Below, one piece after another: positions 24,119 to 32,412 of a DNA stretch of 51,763 nucleotides (the stretch's first letter is position 1; each line of letters begins with the position of its first letter). The translations under genes and the position numbers were made by a program. Source of the stretch: Psychrobacter sp. Its GTDB lineage: Bacteria > Pseudomonadota > Gammaproteobacteria > Pseudomonadales > Moraxellaceae. Below the pieces are notes generated by a model. It ran no database searches. It was not told the origin of the DNA and was given only the letters and a program-made list of their open reading frames with translations. Location of the stretch: assembly GCA_018260445.1 (NCBI GenBank), contig JAGLBE010000011.1, positions 1 to 51,763 of the forward strand, in the 5' to 3' direction.

Positions 24119-27022
24119 ATGAGAAATAAGCCGATTCGATTAAACTGGCAATGGATATTTGCGGTTATTGCTATAGTAGTATTTGGATTTGCATCCAAGT
24201 CATTGTATCAATTGATTCATACGCTAGATATGGCGCGATTGTGGTCAACTCTTATCTCAACACCGCCAATAATTTTAATAAAAGCGGTAGCAGTAGTGGC
24301 TATCGCTTATGTTTTATTAAGCGTATATGACGTGATTGCAGTAAGATCTTTAAAGACGACGATACCCTATCCCAAGATTTTAAACACCTCTTTCACTGCT
24401 TTTTCTATTGGCCATACCCTTGGAGTATCGATGTTATCCGCTGGCGCGGTTCGATTTCGATATTATGGACAAGAGGGCATCTCTAAAGATAAAATTGCCA
24501 ATATTATCATTATGGTATCCTCTGCCTTTAGTTTAGGAATTACCACCGTTATCGGGTTGTCATTAGTGATAAATCCGGCAATATTCTTTAGACTAACAAG
24601 CCAAATATCTTGGCTAAGTACACTATCACCAATACTATTTCGAGTGATTGGCTTTATCATTTTATCTTTACTTACTGCTGCCATTATATTTGCGGGACGA
24701 GAAGGACGTAATTTCTCAGTCAGACATTGGCAATTTCATTTGCCGCCAGCGTCAATTTTAATCAAGCTTGTAGGCGTTGCAGTGGTCGATATTGGTTTAG
24801 TCGTTTATATCGTGTATTTATTAATTCCGCCAAGCGTAAATGTGACCTACATTGAGGTTTTTTCAGCTTATGTCCTAGCAGTAACCTTAGGTATTATCAG
24901 TCATGTGCCAGCTGGGCTCGGCGTCTTTGAGCTAGCAATGGTAGCGTCACTGCCTAAAGTCGATAAGACGACTCTTTTATCTGTCCTTTTATTATTTCGT
25001 ATCTTATATTATATCATTCCCTTTTTGCTTGGCATTTTATCCTTTATATTGCATGAAGCGTATATCCGTTCTGGTAAAAATGCTTATCGCCAGTTGCATC
25101 TCAAAAAAGAACCAACTGTTCCAGAAATTTTGACCAACTCTGATATCCAGCCTCCTCATATATCTGCGGTAGACTGGCTACCACAAATGATGGCTTTAAT
25201 TATTGCTATTATTGGGTTGTCAATGCTTGTCGTGAGTATTTTACCGCCCAATCAAGACAGAGAATTACTTTTAAATGAGTTACTACCTTTTTCTATTGTG
25301 GAGGCATCTTACTTATTAAATACCTTAATGGGATTTGCTCTAATGATATTGGCACGTGGCTTATATCAACGTTTGAACGGTGCATGGCTACTGACAATGT
25401 GGCTGTTAGCAGTATCAAGTGTCACATTGCTCATTAAGCATCTTGAATATGAAACAGCTTGCGTGGCTATATTGGCGTTCATGGTGCTCTATATAAAAAG
25501 AGGGCTTTTTAATAGACAGTCCTCAATAATGAGCTTACGTCTTAATTTACCAACAATATCCCTGTTATCTATCCTTCTTATTAGTCTATTTTGGGTGGGC
25601 ATGTTTGTTCATCGTCATGAATCTTATACGCCAAGTTTATGGTGGAATTCTACAGGGGATAGCGGCGCTCGTTTTATGCGTTCTTATGCCGTTCTCACTA
25701 TTTTTTCTATCAGCTATGTCATGTTCAGCTTAATCAGATTTCAAAAACCAAAACCAGTAAAGGCGTTTTTTGAGGACCTAATAAAAGCCCAAAGAGTTAT
25801 TGAAATGTCAACCAAGGCTATTGCAAATTTAAGCTTATTAGGGGACAAACAGCTTCTTTTTAGTAAAACTGCTAACAGCTTCATTATGTATCAAGTGCAT
25901 GGTAGAAGCTGGATTGCGATGTCTGATCCTATAGGCGACGAAAGCGAGTTTTTTGAGTTAATTGATAAATTTATTGCATTAGCACAAGGATTTGGCGGTG
26001 CTTATGTTTTTTATGAGGTTAGCAATCAATACCGCTATCTTTTTAACAGAAACGGCATTCAGTTATTAAAAATAGGTGAAGAAGCGATTGTAGATTTGGA
26101 TGAATTTAGTTTGCAAGGCAGTAAGAATGCTAAGTATCGACAAATTATCAGTCGCGGTAATAAAGATGGACTGACGTTTGAGGTTGTGCCACGCGAGCAA
26201 GTGGCAAATATTTTAGGCGAATTAAAAGTGGTTTCTGATATTTGGTTGAATGACAAAGGCTCTATTGAAAAGGGATTCTCACTTGGGTATTTTGACGAAA
26301 ACTATTTAAAACATTTTGACTGTGCCATTATTCAATATAACAATACTATTGTCGCCTTTTCGAATATATGGAAAAGCGGCGGCTATCATGAGTTATCAGT
26401 CGATCTTATGCGCTACCGAGTCGTCACTAACGAGGAAGGTAAAGAGATTAAGAGCATTATGGACTATTTGTTTGTGAATCTATTTGTCTGGGGCAAAGAG
26501 CAAGGCTATCATAATTTTAGTTTAGGCGGTGCACCCTTTACGGGCATTGTACCTAGCACTGTATGTAGTAATGTACCAAGCAAGGTACTAAACAATGCAC
26601 CTAGCAACTTGCCATTCAATGCACCGCGTAATTTAGCAAAGAATACATCTAGCAGCACTTCATCTAGCAACGCTCCCATCGATAATAATGCATCAAATGG
26701 GGTTAAAACAGCACGTTCAGGCTCGCATCAATTGGTCAATACAACCACAAACATAAATACTATCAGCCCTTATAAGACTACCGATATGGACATTGGCACA
26801 GGTCGCACATGGCGCTTTGTTACCCAAACTGTCACTAAATATGGGAAGGATTATTACAATTTTGAAGGTTTAAGACAATTTAAAGAAAAGTATCATCCCC
26901 GCTGGGAGCCACGATATATTGGTATTGAAACCGGTCTTAGGGCAGGGGTTAAGCCCATTCAAGGATTAACGGATACCACGCTACTTATTTCAGGTGGTTT
27001 AAGTAGCTTTATCAAAAAGTAG
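24119..27022 (+). CDS. mprF: MprF-type aminoacyl-phosphatidylglycerol synthase/flippase
   Basis: Transfers an amino acid from aminoacyl-tRNA to phosphatidylglycerol and flips the product outward, reducing membrane charge and sensitivity to cationic peptides. Residues about 1-320 form the flippase domain with many membrane helices, followed by more helices to about 540. The cytoplasmic DUF2156 catalytic domain starts near FFEDLIKAQRVIEMSTKA. Family motifs include WIAMSDPIGDE, KGFSLGYF, ELSVDLMRYR and FKEKYHPRWEPRYIG. Between LGGAPFTG (about residue 808) and TWRFVTQTV (about 897) lies a Ser/Asn-rich insert of about 87 residues absent from the usual family pattern. Lys versus Ala specificity cannot be read from sequence. 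The ribosome site is weak. Confidence 0.92.
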   Translation: MRNKPIRLNWQWIFAVIAIVVFGFASKSLYQLIHTLDMARLWSTLISTPPIILIKAVAVVAIAYVLLSVYDVIAVRSLKTTIPYPKILNTSFTAFSIGHTLGVSMLSAGAVRFRYYGQEGISKDKIANIIIMVSSAFSLGITTVIGLSLVINPAIFFRLTSQISWLSTLSPILFRVIGFIILSLLTAAIIFAGREGRNFSVRHWQFHLPPASILIKLVGVAVVDIGLVVYIVYLLIPPSVNVTYIEVFSAYVLAVTLGIISHVPAGLGVFELAMVASLPKVDKTTLLSVLLLFRILYYIIPFLLGILSFILHEAYIRSGKNAYRQLHLKKEPTVPEILTNSDIQPPHISAVDWLPQMMALIIAIIGLSMLVVSILPPNQDRELLLNELLPFSIVEASYLLNTLMGFALMILARGLYQRLNGAWLLTMWLLAVSSVTLLIKHLEYETACVAILAFMVLYIKRGLFNRQSSIMSLRLNLPTISLLSILLISLFWVGMFVHRHESYTPSLWWNSTGDSGARFMRSYAVLTIFSISYVMFSLIRFQKPKPVKAFFEDLIKAQRVIEMSTKAIANLSLLGDKQLLFSKTANSFIMYQVHGRSWIAMSDPIGDESEFFELIDKFIALAQGFGGAYVFYEVSNQYRYLFNRNGIQLLKIGEEAIVDLDEFSLQGSKNAKYRQIISRGNKDGLTFEVVPREQVANILGELKVVSDIWLNDKGSIEKGFSLGYFDENYLKHFDCAIIQYNNTIVAFSNIWKSGGYHELSVDLMRYRVVTNEEGKEIKSIMDYLFVNLFVWGKEQGYHNFSLGGAPFTGIVPSTVCSNVPSKVLNNAPSNLPFNAPRNLAKNTSSSTSSSNAPIDNNASNGVKTARSGSHQLVNTTTNINTISPYKTTDMDIGTGRTWRFVTQTVTKYGKDYYNFEGLRQFKEKYHPRWEPRYIGIETGLRAGVKPIQGLTDTTLLISGGLSSFIKK

Positions 27023-27187
27023 TCTTGCTACTGATGCTGAAATAAATATACATTGAGATAAGCCGATACTATGACACTATTGGACGACATTTTAACCACG
27101 CATTGGCGCGCAATAAGCAGTTTTTATATGAAGTCTATACCGTCATTCATAATATCAGCGCCTGTCTTTTTTTAATCAACACCTTTC

Positions 27188-28807
27188 TCATTTGTTACCT
27201 TTTTGATGCTTATTACTGTATATATCAAGTTGCTTATCATATATAGCACTGGTTAAATTAAAGGCTCCCATAACGCTATGAAAAATATTAGCCTGTGAAT
27301 AAGCCGAATCTTGACTAATATCTTGAGGCGATACGTGATGCTCTTTCATGAACAATGGCGACATCCATACTAAAAATGGCACGTCTTTTTGTTCTTTCGG
27401 AGCCACAGAATAGGGCGTTCCATGTAAATATACGTTATGTTCGCCTAGCGATTCACCATGGTCTGACATATACATAAGAACAGAAGAGGTATTTTCTAAA
27501 CCTTTGAGTATGTTGACCGTATTGTTAAGAAAATAATCAGTATAAAGTATGGTATTGTCATAAGCGTTAATTAGACTCTGGTTATCGCATTGACGCAATT
27601 CAACAGTGTCACAAACGGGCTTAAATTTTTCAAAAGATTTTGGATATTTTTTAGAGTATGACGGTCCATGACTACCGCTTTGATGCAATACTACCAGAAT
27701 GTTTTGGCTATGTGATGAAGCAATCCTGTCTTTAAGCTCTGTTAATAGCACGCCGTCATACGCACAATCATCAGCCGTACATTTATTTCGTAAATCTTCT
27801 GCTTTCTCGTAACTATCCACCTTGATAGGTGGCTCACCCCAATTGTGTGTCCGCCAGATAACCTCTACCCCGTGTCGCTTTAAATAAGAGGGTAGTGGCT
27901 CATATTGCGCCGAAAACATTGAATTGTCTGATTTGTGCGACAACATGCATCCTACTGATGCGGTCGTATAGGTTGAGCATGACACCGTATTTTTTAAGGT
28001 AATGATATCGCTTTTCTTTAATAGCGGGTTGGTATCACGCTCATAGCCATACAATGAAAAGTTTTGAGCACGAGCAGACTCTCCAATGACCAATATAACG
28101 ACATTTTTATTGATGCTGCCGTTATTAATGGCGAGATTTTTTTGAGTAGGGTCGTTAGTAACAAAGGTAGCTGGGGGCAATAAGACTCTATTTCGCGTTG
28201 CTTCGTATTCAGAGACTTGATAGCGTATAGCATTAATAGTATACGACCAGGGCATAATTCTGGCGCCTAATTGTTTGGCGTTTTTGTCAAACCATAGCCA
28301 TGTACTCGATGATAGATAAATAAAAATTGAACTAAATACTAAAATTATCAGCATATGCATACTTAATTTTAGGCGTTTAGTAGGCGTAATAGTTGTTTTG
28401 ACAATCAGCCAAGCAGGTAACAGACCTAAAATAATAATATATAACAGCAGACGCCAACCAAAAAAATCCGATGCTTCGGTATATCGAGTGTTAAAAATAT
28501 TACCCATCATAGTGCGATCAAGGATAACTTGATAATTAACGGTAAAGTATAGCGCTATAGAATTACCTAAAACCATGACCATACAAAACAGCTTAGCCAA
28601 ACGACGAGACAACATCATTAATAAATACAAAAAAAACGTGGTAAACACAAATAGAACGACCGTCATCCCAATTAAAATATGCAAGCTGCCTATCGATAAC
28701 GTCTGCATATTATCAACAGCATAAGAAAATAGAGGAATGTTGTATAAAGCAATGTTTACAAGCGCTATGATAGCGATAAACATTGTGGGAGTAAGGGTAA
28801 TTTTCAT
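27188..28807 (-). CDS. eptA: Phosphoethanolamine transferase (EptA/MCR-type)
   Basis: Inner-membrane enzyme that transfers phosphoethanolamine from phosphatidylethanolamine to lipid A, giving polymyxin resistance in relatives. About five membrane helices fill residues 1-180. The periplasmic sulfatase-fold domain follows, with metal and catalytic motifs intact: VIGESARAQNFSLYGYERDT, the nucleophile-Thr region SCSTYTTASVGCM, HQSGSHGPSY, and SDHGESLGEHNVYLHG. Cysteines spaced as in the MCR/EptA disulfides are present (for example CTADDC, CDTVELRQC). Length 539 aa is typical. It follows pap2 by 63 bases on the same strand, probably one operon, and converges on mprF. Lipid A as acceptor is inference from the family; other EptA-type acceptors are possible. 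Confidence 0.9.
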   Translation of the reverse strand: MKITLTPTMFIAIIALVNIALYNIPLFSYAVDNMQTLSIGSLHILIGMTVVLFVFTTFFLYLLMMLSRRLAKLFCMVMVLGNSIALYFTVNYQVILDRTMMGNIFNTRYTEASDFFGWRLLLYIIILGLLPAWLIVKTTITPTKRLKLSMHMLIILVFSSIFIYLSSSTWLWFDKNAKQLGARIMPWSYTINAIRYQVSEYEATRNRVLLPPATFVTNDPTQKNLAINNGSINKNVVILVIGESARAQNFSLYGYERDTNPLLKKSDIITLKNTVSCSTYTTASVGCMLSHKSDNSMFSAQYEPLPSYLKRHGVEVIWRTHNWGEPPIKVDSYEKAEDLRNKCTADDCAYDGVLLTELKDRIASSHSQNILVVLHQSGSHGPSYSKKYPKSFEKFKPVCDTVELRQCDNQSLINAYDNTILYTDYFLNNTVNILKGLENTSSVLMYMSDHGESLGEHNVYLHGTPYSVAPKEQKDVPFLVWMSPLFMKEHHVSPQDISQDSAYSQANIFHSVMGAFNLTSAIYDKQLDIYSNKHQKGNK

Positions 28808-28870
28808 GAATAATCACATTTAAATAAAAAAGTATATAACTAAAGTTACGCTGGCAAAGACAATATCAGG

Positions 28871-29821
28871 TTATTTTACTAAAAGAATATGTTTTCTAAA
28901 GGTTTGAATCAATGCAATAACGGATATGGTATACATTAAGGGAAGCGCCATTTTATAATCGTTGCCATCAATATAAACAATGAAGCATGAGAGAATTAAT
29001 ATGAATAAAATAAACGGGTGAACGTAAACACTTAATCCTGCCCGCCACCTTGATGTCACCATCATCGCGACAACGGCTATCATAATCCCTAAAGCGCCTC
29101 CAACCAAAACATCTATAAACCAATGTACGCCATTGAGCACTCTACTAAATCCCACTAATATTGCCATTATTAAAAACAGATATTTTAAGGTTTTATTTTT
29201 AACCATACAAAAACAGATACTAGCCATAGCAAACGCTGTCATCGCGTGACCTGAGGGGAAGCTACCCGCTTTGTAGGCAGGTCCGACAATATGTATTAAT
29301 TCTGGAGCCAACACGTCGGCGGGACGGGAAAAGCCAAAGTAATTTTTAAGCGTTCTTGAGAGTATCGCACACAGTATGGCACCGACAAATACTATCCAAT
29401 GCATTTGAATGTGCCGTGTAAAAAACAGTAACATCAGAGGCATAAGTAAGGCCCCATCACCAAATACGGTGATATTTTGCAGAATAAACTCGGGGATATA
29501 TGGGGTTAAGCTGTTAAGAAGTATAAAACCTGCATGATAGCCACCTGTTAAATAGCTGACTAACGCTATCAGTAATAAAATAGCGGCGACGCTACATAGT
29601 ATTGTTATATCCTTTGTGTCTACATTGGAGGGATGCTCTTTGTGATAGTGCAGTAAGTTTAAATAACGATTACGAATCTGCTTCCATTTAGGCTCAATAG
29701 GGGGTATTAGGTCGATAGAGGTTTCAATTGGATTATCAGCCGAGCCTATTGATAAACTTTGGAGCTTAGGTTGAATGAGAATTGGATTATCGTCATAAGA
29801 GGTGCGGCGGTCGTCTTTCAT
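28871..29821 (-). CDS. PAP2-family membrane lipid phosphatase
   Basis: Membrane phosphatase of the PAP2 superfamily. All three motifs are present: KNYFGFSRP (KX6RP, about residues 158-166), FPSGHAMTAF (PSGH, near 195) and SRVLNGVHWFIDVLVGG (SRX5HX3D, about 230-246), with about six membrane helices and a 65-residue polar N-terminus. Relatives act on phosphatidic acid, PgpB-type lipids or undecaprenyl pyrophosphate. It is encoded directly upstream of eptA. Pairing of a PAP2 gene with a phosphoethanolamine transferase is also known from mcr-1 cassettes, where the order is reversed. A role in handling the lipid by-products of EptA is inference. Confidence 0.9.
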   Translation of the reverse strand: MKDDRRTSYDDNPILIQPKLQSLSIGSADNPIETSIDLIPPIEPKWKQIRNRYLNLLHYHKEHPSNVDTKDITILCSVAAILLLIALVSYLTGGYHAGFILLNSLTPYIPEFILQNITVFGDGALLMPLMLLFFTRHIQMHWIVFVGAILCAILSRTLKNYFGFSRPADVLAPELIHIVGPAYKAGSFPSGHAMTAFAMASICFCMVKNKTLKYLFLIMAILVGFSRVLNGVHWFIDVLVGGALGIMIAVVAMMVTSRWRAGLSVYVHPFILFILILSCFIVYIDGNDYKMALPLMYTISVIALIQTFRKHILLVK

Positions 29822-30154
29822 GGGTAATAGCCATCAGCTGCCTTGTTTAACCTTCTAGTTTAGAAAATATGGGGTTAAGAAAGTGTGAAGATAGTATAAA
29901 TTAATTATTTTTTATTCTCTATTTTTTAAATTCTTTATATTGTGCAGTAATATAGGTGTTCTATAATGGATGAGTTTGCTTCGCTATGTTTGGGATCGTT
30001 GTATAACTCATAAACAGGGTATTCGCTACTACGAGCCGTGAATCAATAAAGGTGTCAATTTATCAAGATAGTAGCAAGATAGTGGCAAGATAGTTTCAAA
30101 AGTTGAATGAGACTATTGCTATGCAATGAATGAATGTAAGTTTTTACCAGACAA
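29822..30154. other. AT-rich region upstream of pap2, with tandem repeat
   Basis: No gene is visible. Very AT-rich sequence near 29880-29945 could hold the pap2-eptA promoter on the minus strand. Three 11-bp units (CAAGATAGTAG type, 30064-30096) lie between it and the tRNA terminator. Confidence 0.5.
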
Positions 30155-30195
30155 TAAAAAACCCCTACAAGCGGTAACCTGTAAGGGTTTTTGTG
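30155..30195 (-). terminator. Terminator after tRNA-Leu
   Basis: Minus-strand stem AAACCCTTACA paired with TGTAGGGGTTT (one G:T pair), then a T tract. It begins within a few bases of the tRNA 3' end. Confidence 0.8.
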
Positions 30196-30197
30196 TT

Positions 30198-30282
30198 GGT
30201 ACCAGTGGTCGGACTCGAACCGACACGCTTTATAGGCAATGGATTTTGAATCCATCGTGTCTACCAATTCCACCACACTGGC
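30198..30282 (-). tRNA. tRNA-Leu (anticodon CAA)
   Basis: 85 bases including an encoded CCA. The acceptor stem is GCCAGTG with CACTGGT, a D arm contains TGGAATTGGTAGACAC, and the T arm has GGTTCGAGTCC. The anticodon loop TTCAAAA between ATGGA and TCCAT gives CAA, reading UUG. The long variable arm (TGCCTATAAAGCGTG region) is typical of leucine tRNA. Confidence 0.96.
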
Positions 30283-30354
30283 ATGTAGGGTTAGCTAATT
30301 TTATGTTATCAATCTAAAACGAATACATAAAATGGGTAGTAAGCTAGGAGGCGT

Positions 30355-30382
30355 ATTATAGCAACTTATCACGCTTCGTCAA
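30355..30382 (-). promoter_or_regulatory. tRNA-Leu promoter
   Basis: TTGACG (30382-30377) and TATAAT (30360-30355) on the minus strand, 16 bases apart, followed by a GC-rich discriminator as expected for a stable-RNA gene. Confidence 0.8.
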
Positions 30383-30387
30383 GCGGT

Positions 30388-30438
30388 TAACTAAAATATT
30401 TAACTAAAATAGCTAACTAAAATAGCTAACTAAAAAAG
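30388..30438. repeat. Four tandem 13-bp units
   Basis: Unit TAACTAAAATAGC repeated about four times with small changes, directly upstream of the tRNA promoter and 8 bases from the fpr stop. Confidence 0.85.
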
Positions 30439-30445
30439 ATAAACC

Positions 30446-31219
30446 CTAACCCACAAACGCCCGTTCGACAAGATAATCGGCTGGTACGCCCATGCGTGGT
30501 GATACTGTCATGCCATAGCCGTCCAAAATTTTTGAGATATCGGCATTAAACGGCATACTGCCACAAATCATCGCCCGGTCATCGTCTTTATTCATGGGTG
30601 GCAATCCGATATCCTCATATAACTTACCACTGGTCATTAAATCAGTGATACGGCCAGTGTACCGAAACTCATCACGGGTCACGGTTGGGTAGTAAATAAA
30701 CTTCTCGTTATACCAGTCGCCAAACAACTCGTCATTGGGTAGGGTCGCCTCAAACATGTCACGGTAGGCCAAGTCTTCAACTTTGCGCACCCCATGGCAT
30801 AAAATAATCTTGTCAAAAGCCTCATATACGTCAGGGTCACGCGATAACGATAAAAACGGTGCAAGGCCAGTGCCTGTCGATAGCATGTATAAATGTTTGC
30901 CGGGCAATAGGTCATCTAACACAAGGGTGCCCGTGGGCTTTTTGCTTACCATCAGCTCATCGCCTACTTGTATATGCTGTAAGCGTGAGGTGAGTGGCCC
31001 GTCTTGAACCTTGATAGAAAAGAATTCTAAATGTTCTTCATAATTGGGGCTGGCTATCGAGTAGGCGCGCATTAAGGGTTTGCCATCCACCATAATGCCA
31101 ATCATAGCAAACTCACCATTGCGAAAACGAAGACCTGCGTCACGGGTGGTTTTAATGCTAAATAACGAATCATTCCAATGATGGACGTGAGTGACGGTTT
31201 CGGTGTGGAATTTTGACAT
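30446..31219 (-). CDS. fpr: Ferredoxin/flavodoxin-NADP+ reductase
   Basis: FAD enzyme passing electrons between NADPH and ferredoxin or flavodoxin, often tied to oxidative stress and Fe-S repair. The 257-residue length matches bacterial Fpr. The FAD site RAYSIAS is at residues 51-57, and the NADP-site motifs are LSTGTGLAPFLSL and MICGSMPFN. The C-terminus, PADYLVERAFVG, closely follows the subclass that ends in a VERAFV-type tail after the flavin-stacking region. Confidence 0.93.
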   Translation of the reverse strand: MSKFHTETVTHVHHWNDSLFSIKTTRDAGLRFRNGEFAMIGIMVDGKPLMRAYSIASPNYEEHLEFFSIKVQDGPLTSRLQHIQVGDELMVSKKPTGTLVLDDLLPGKHLYMLSTGTGLAPFLSLSRDPDVYEAFDKIILCHGVRKVEDLAYRDMFEATLPNDELFGDWYNEKFIYYPTVTRDEFRYTGRITDLMTSGKLYEDIGLPPMNKDDDRAMICGSMPFNADISKILDGYGMTVSPRMGVPADYLVERAFVG

Positions 31220-31557
31220 ACAAGCCTCAATAAAATATTAATGGTGATAACGCCAAATGGATTGAATGTCATCCATTCGACTTAATTTGAATAGGGTAAA
31301 GCATAGGTTATGGCTAATCCGTTGCAGTCAAGCAAACGATAAGGGTTCTCAACTTAAATTAGGGCATATCATAACAAATTTGTGCGGATGATTGTCTATA
31401 ATAGTGGCAAACTGGAAAAAAATGCAGCAAAGGCTCATAATAAAATGGAATAAGCCGAAAAACAATGACCATAAGCCGATAGCCCAACATATCGAAAGAG
31501 ATAACAAGAGACATAACGAGAAAGATAACAAGAGACAAACGCAACTTATCATAGCCA
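31220..31557. other. Divergent region between fpr and trmO
   Basis: No gene is visible. A TATAAT at 31397-31402 (plus) has no good -35 at the right distance. A direct repeat of AGATAACAAGAGACA occurs at about 31498 and 31525, just before the trmO frame. Confidence 0.45.
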
Positions 31558-32388
31558 ATGGCAGTAACCTTACAGATGCAAGAAACTAAAGACCCCGTAT
31601 CTAAAGACTCAGTATCTAAAAACCCAGTAAGCATGCCAATTATTGGCTATCATCGCTCGCCATTAACCCAAAAGTTCGGGATTCCGCGCCAACCCAATTT
31701 GGTGGCAGTGACCAGCCATATTGTGATGCAGCCGCCTTACGCTACCCCTGATGCGTTTGTCGGCATTGAGGCTTTTAGTCATTTATGGATTAGCTGGCAG
31801 ACCCATCATAACAAAACACCTAACAATGTAGACGCTGCAGAATTTAAGCCCAAAGTGCGCCCACCACGTTTGGGCGGCAATGCTAAACTCGGCGTATTTG
31901 CCACCCGCAGTACCTATCGACCGTCACAACTAGGGCTGTCGGTAGTGAAGTTGCTGGCGGTCGAGGTGGAGGATGGCGCAGTCGTGCTGCAGATTACTGG
32001 CGCCGATATGGTCGATGGTACCCCCATCATCGATATCAAACCCTATCTTGGCTATAGCGATGCCATAACCGATGCCGTTTGTGGCTATGCACCGGCTAAA
32101 CCCGTATCCAAAACGGTGCAGATGAGCGAGGTTGCCCAGCAGCAGTTGCAGGCGTTGCAGCAAAATCAGTTTCTACATACAGCTAAGACGGATACCTTAC
32201 TGCCCGAAGATATTGATATTATCTGTGCGCTCATCGCCCAAGACCCTAGGCCTGCTTATCGCCAAGGCGATACCAAACGAGTATTTATCATGCGTTATAA
32301 GCAGTATGATATTCACTTTATGATGACTAAAGATGGCAATATGCATATTGTTAGCGTTATTGCGATAGCAGAAATAAATAACCCGTAG
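31558..32388 (+). CDS. trmO: tRNA (N6-threonylcarbamoyladenosine(37)-N6)-methyltransferase TrmO
   Basis: SAM-dependent enzyme that methylates t6A37 of some tRNAs; formerly the TsaA/YaeB family. The beta-barrel core starts at IIGYHRSPLTQKFGIPRQP. Further family motifs are VGIEAFSHLWISW, KVRPPRLGG, LGVFATRSTYRPSQLGLS and DIKPYLGYSD. The start is uncertain: the ATG at 31558 gives 276 aa, but 25 repetitive residues (DPVSKDSVSKNPVS) precede MPIIGYHRS, and ATG 31633 is also possible. None has a clear ribosome site. Confidence 0.88.
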   Translation: MAVTLQMQETKDPVSKDSVSKNPVSMPIIGYHRSPLTQKFGIPRQPNLVAVTSHIVMQPPYATPDAFVGIEAFSHLWISWQTHHNKTPNNVDAAEFKPKVRPPRLGGNAKLGVFATRSTYRPSQLGLSVVKLLAVEVEDGAVVLQITGADMVDGTPIIDIKPYLGYSDAITDAVCGYAPAKPVSKTVQMSEVAQQQLQALQQNQFLHTAKTDTLLPEDIDIICALIAQDPRPAYRQGDTKRVFIMRYKQYDIHFMMTKDGNMHIVSVIAIAEINNP

Positions 32389-32412
32389 CCCTTTGATTAA
32401 GAAGCCCTGCCT

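Noticed and set aside
30198-30282. tRNA-Leu as an integration site for the AT-rich lipid island
   Set aside because: No repeat of the tRNA 3' end and no integrase were found within the window.
30055-30317. Open frames on both strands over the tRNA-Leu (for example MVELVDTMDSKSIAYK)
   Set aside because: These are well-known spurious translations of tRNA-Leu genes; the cloverleaf and CCA end explain the sequence.
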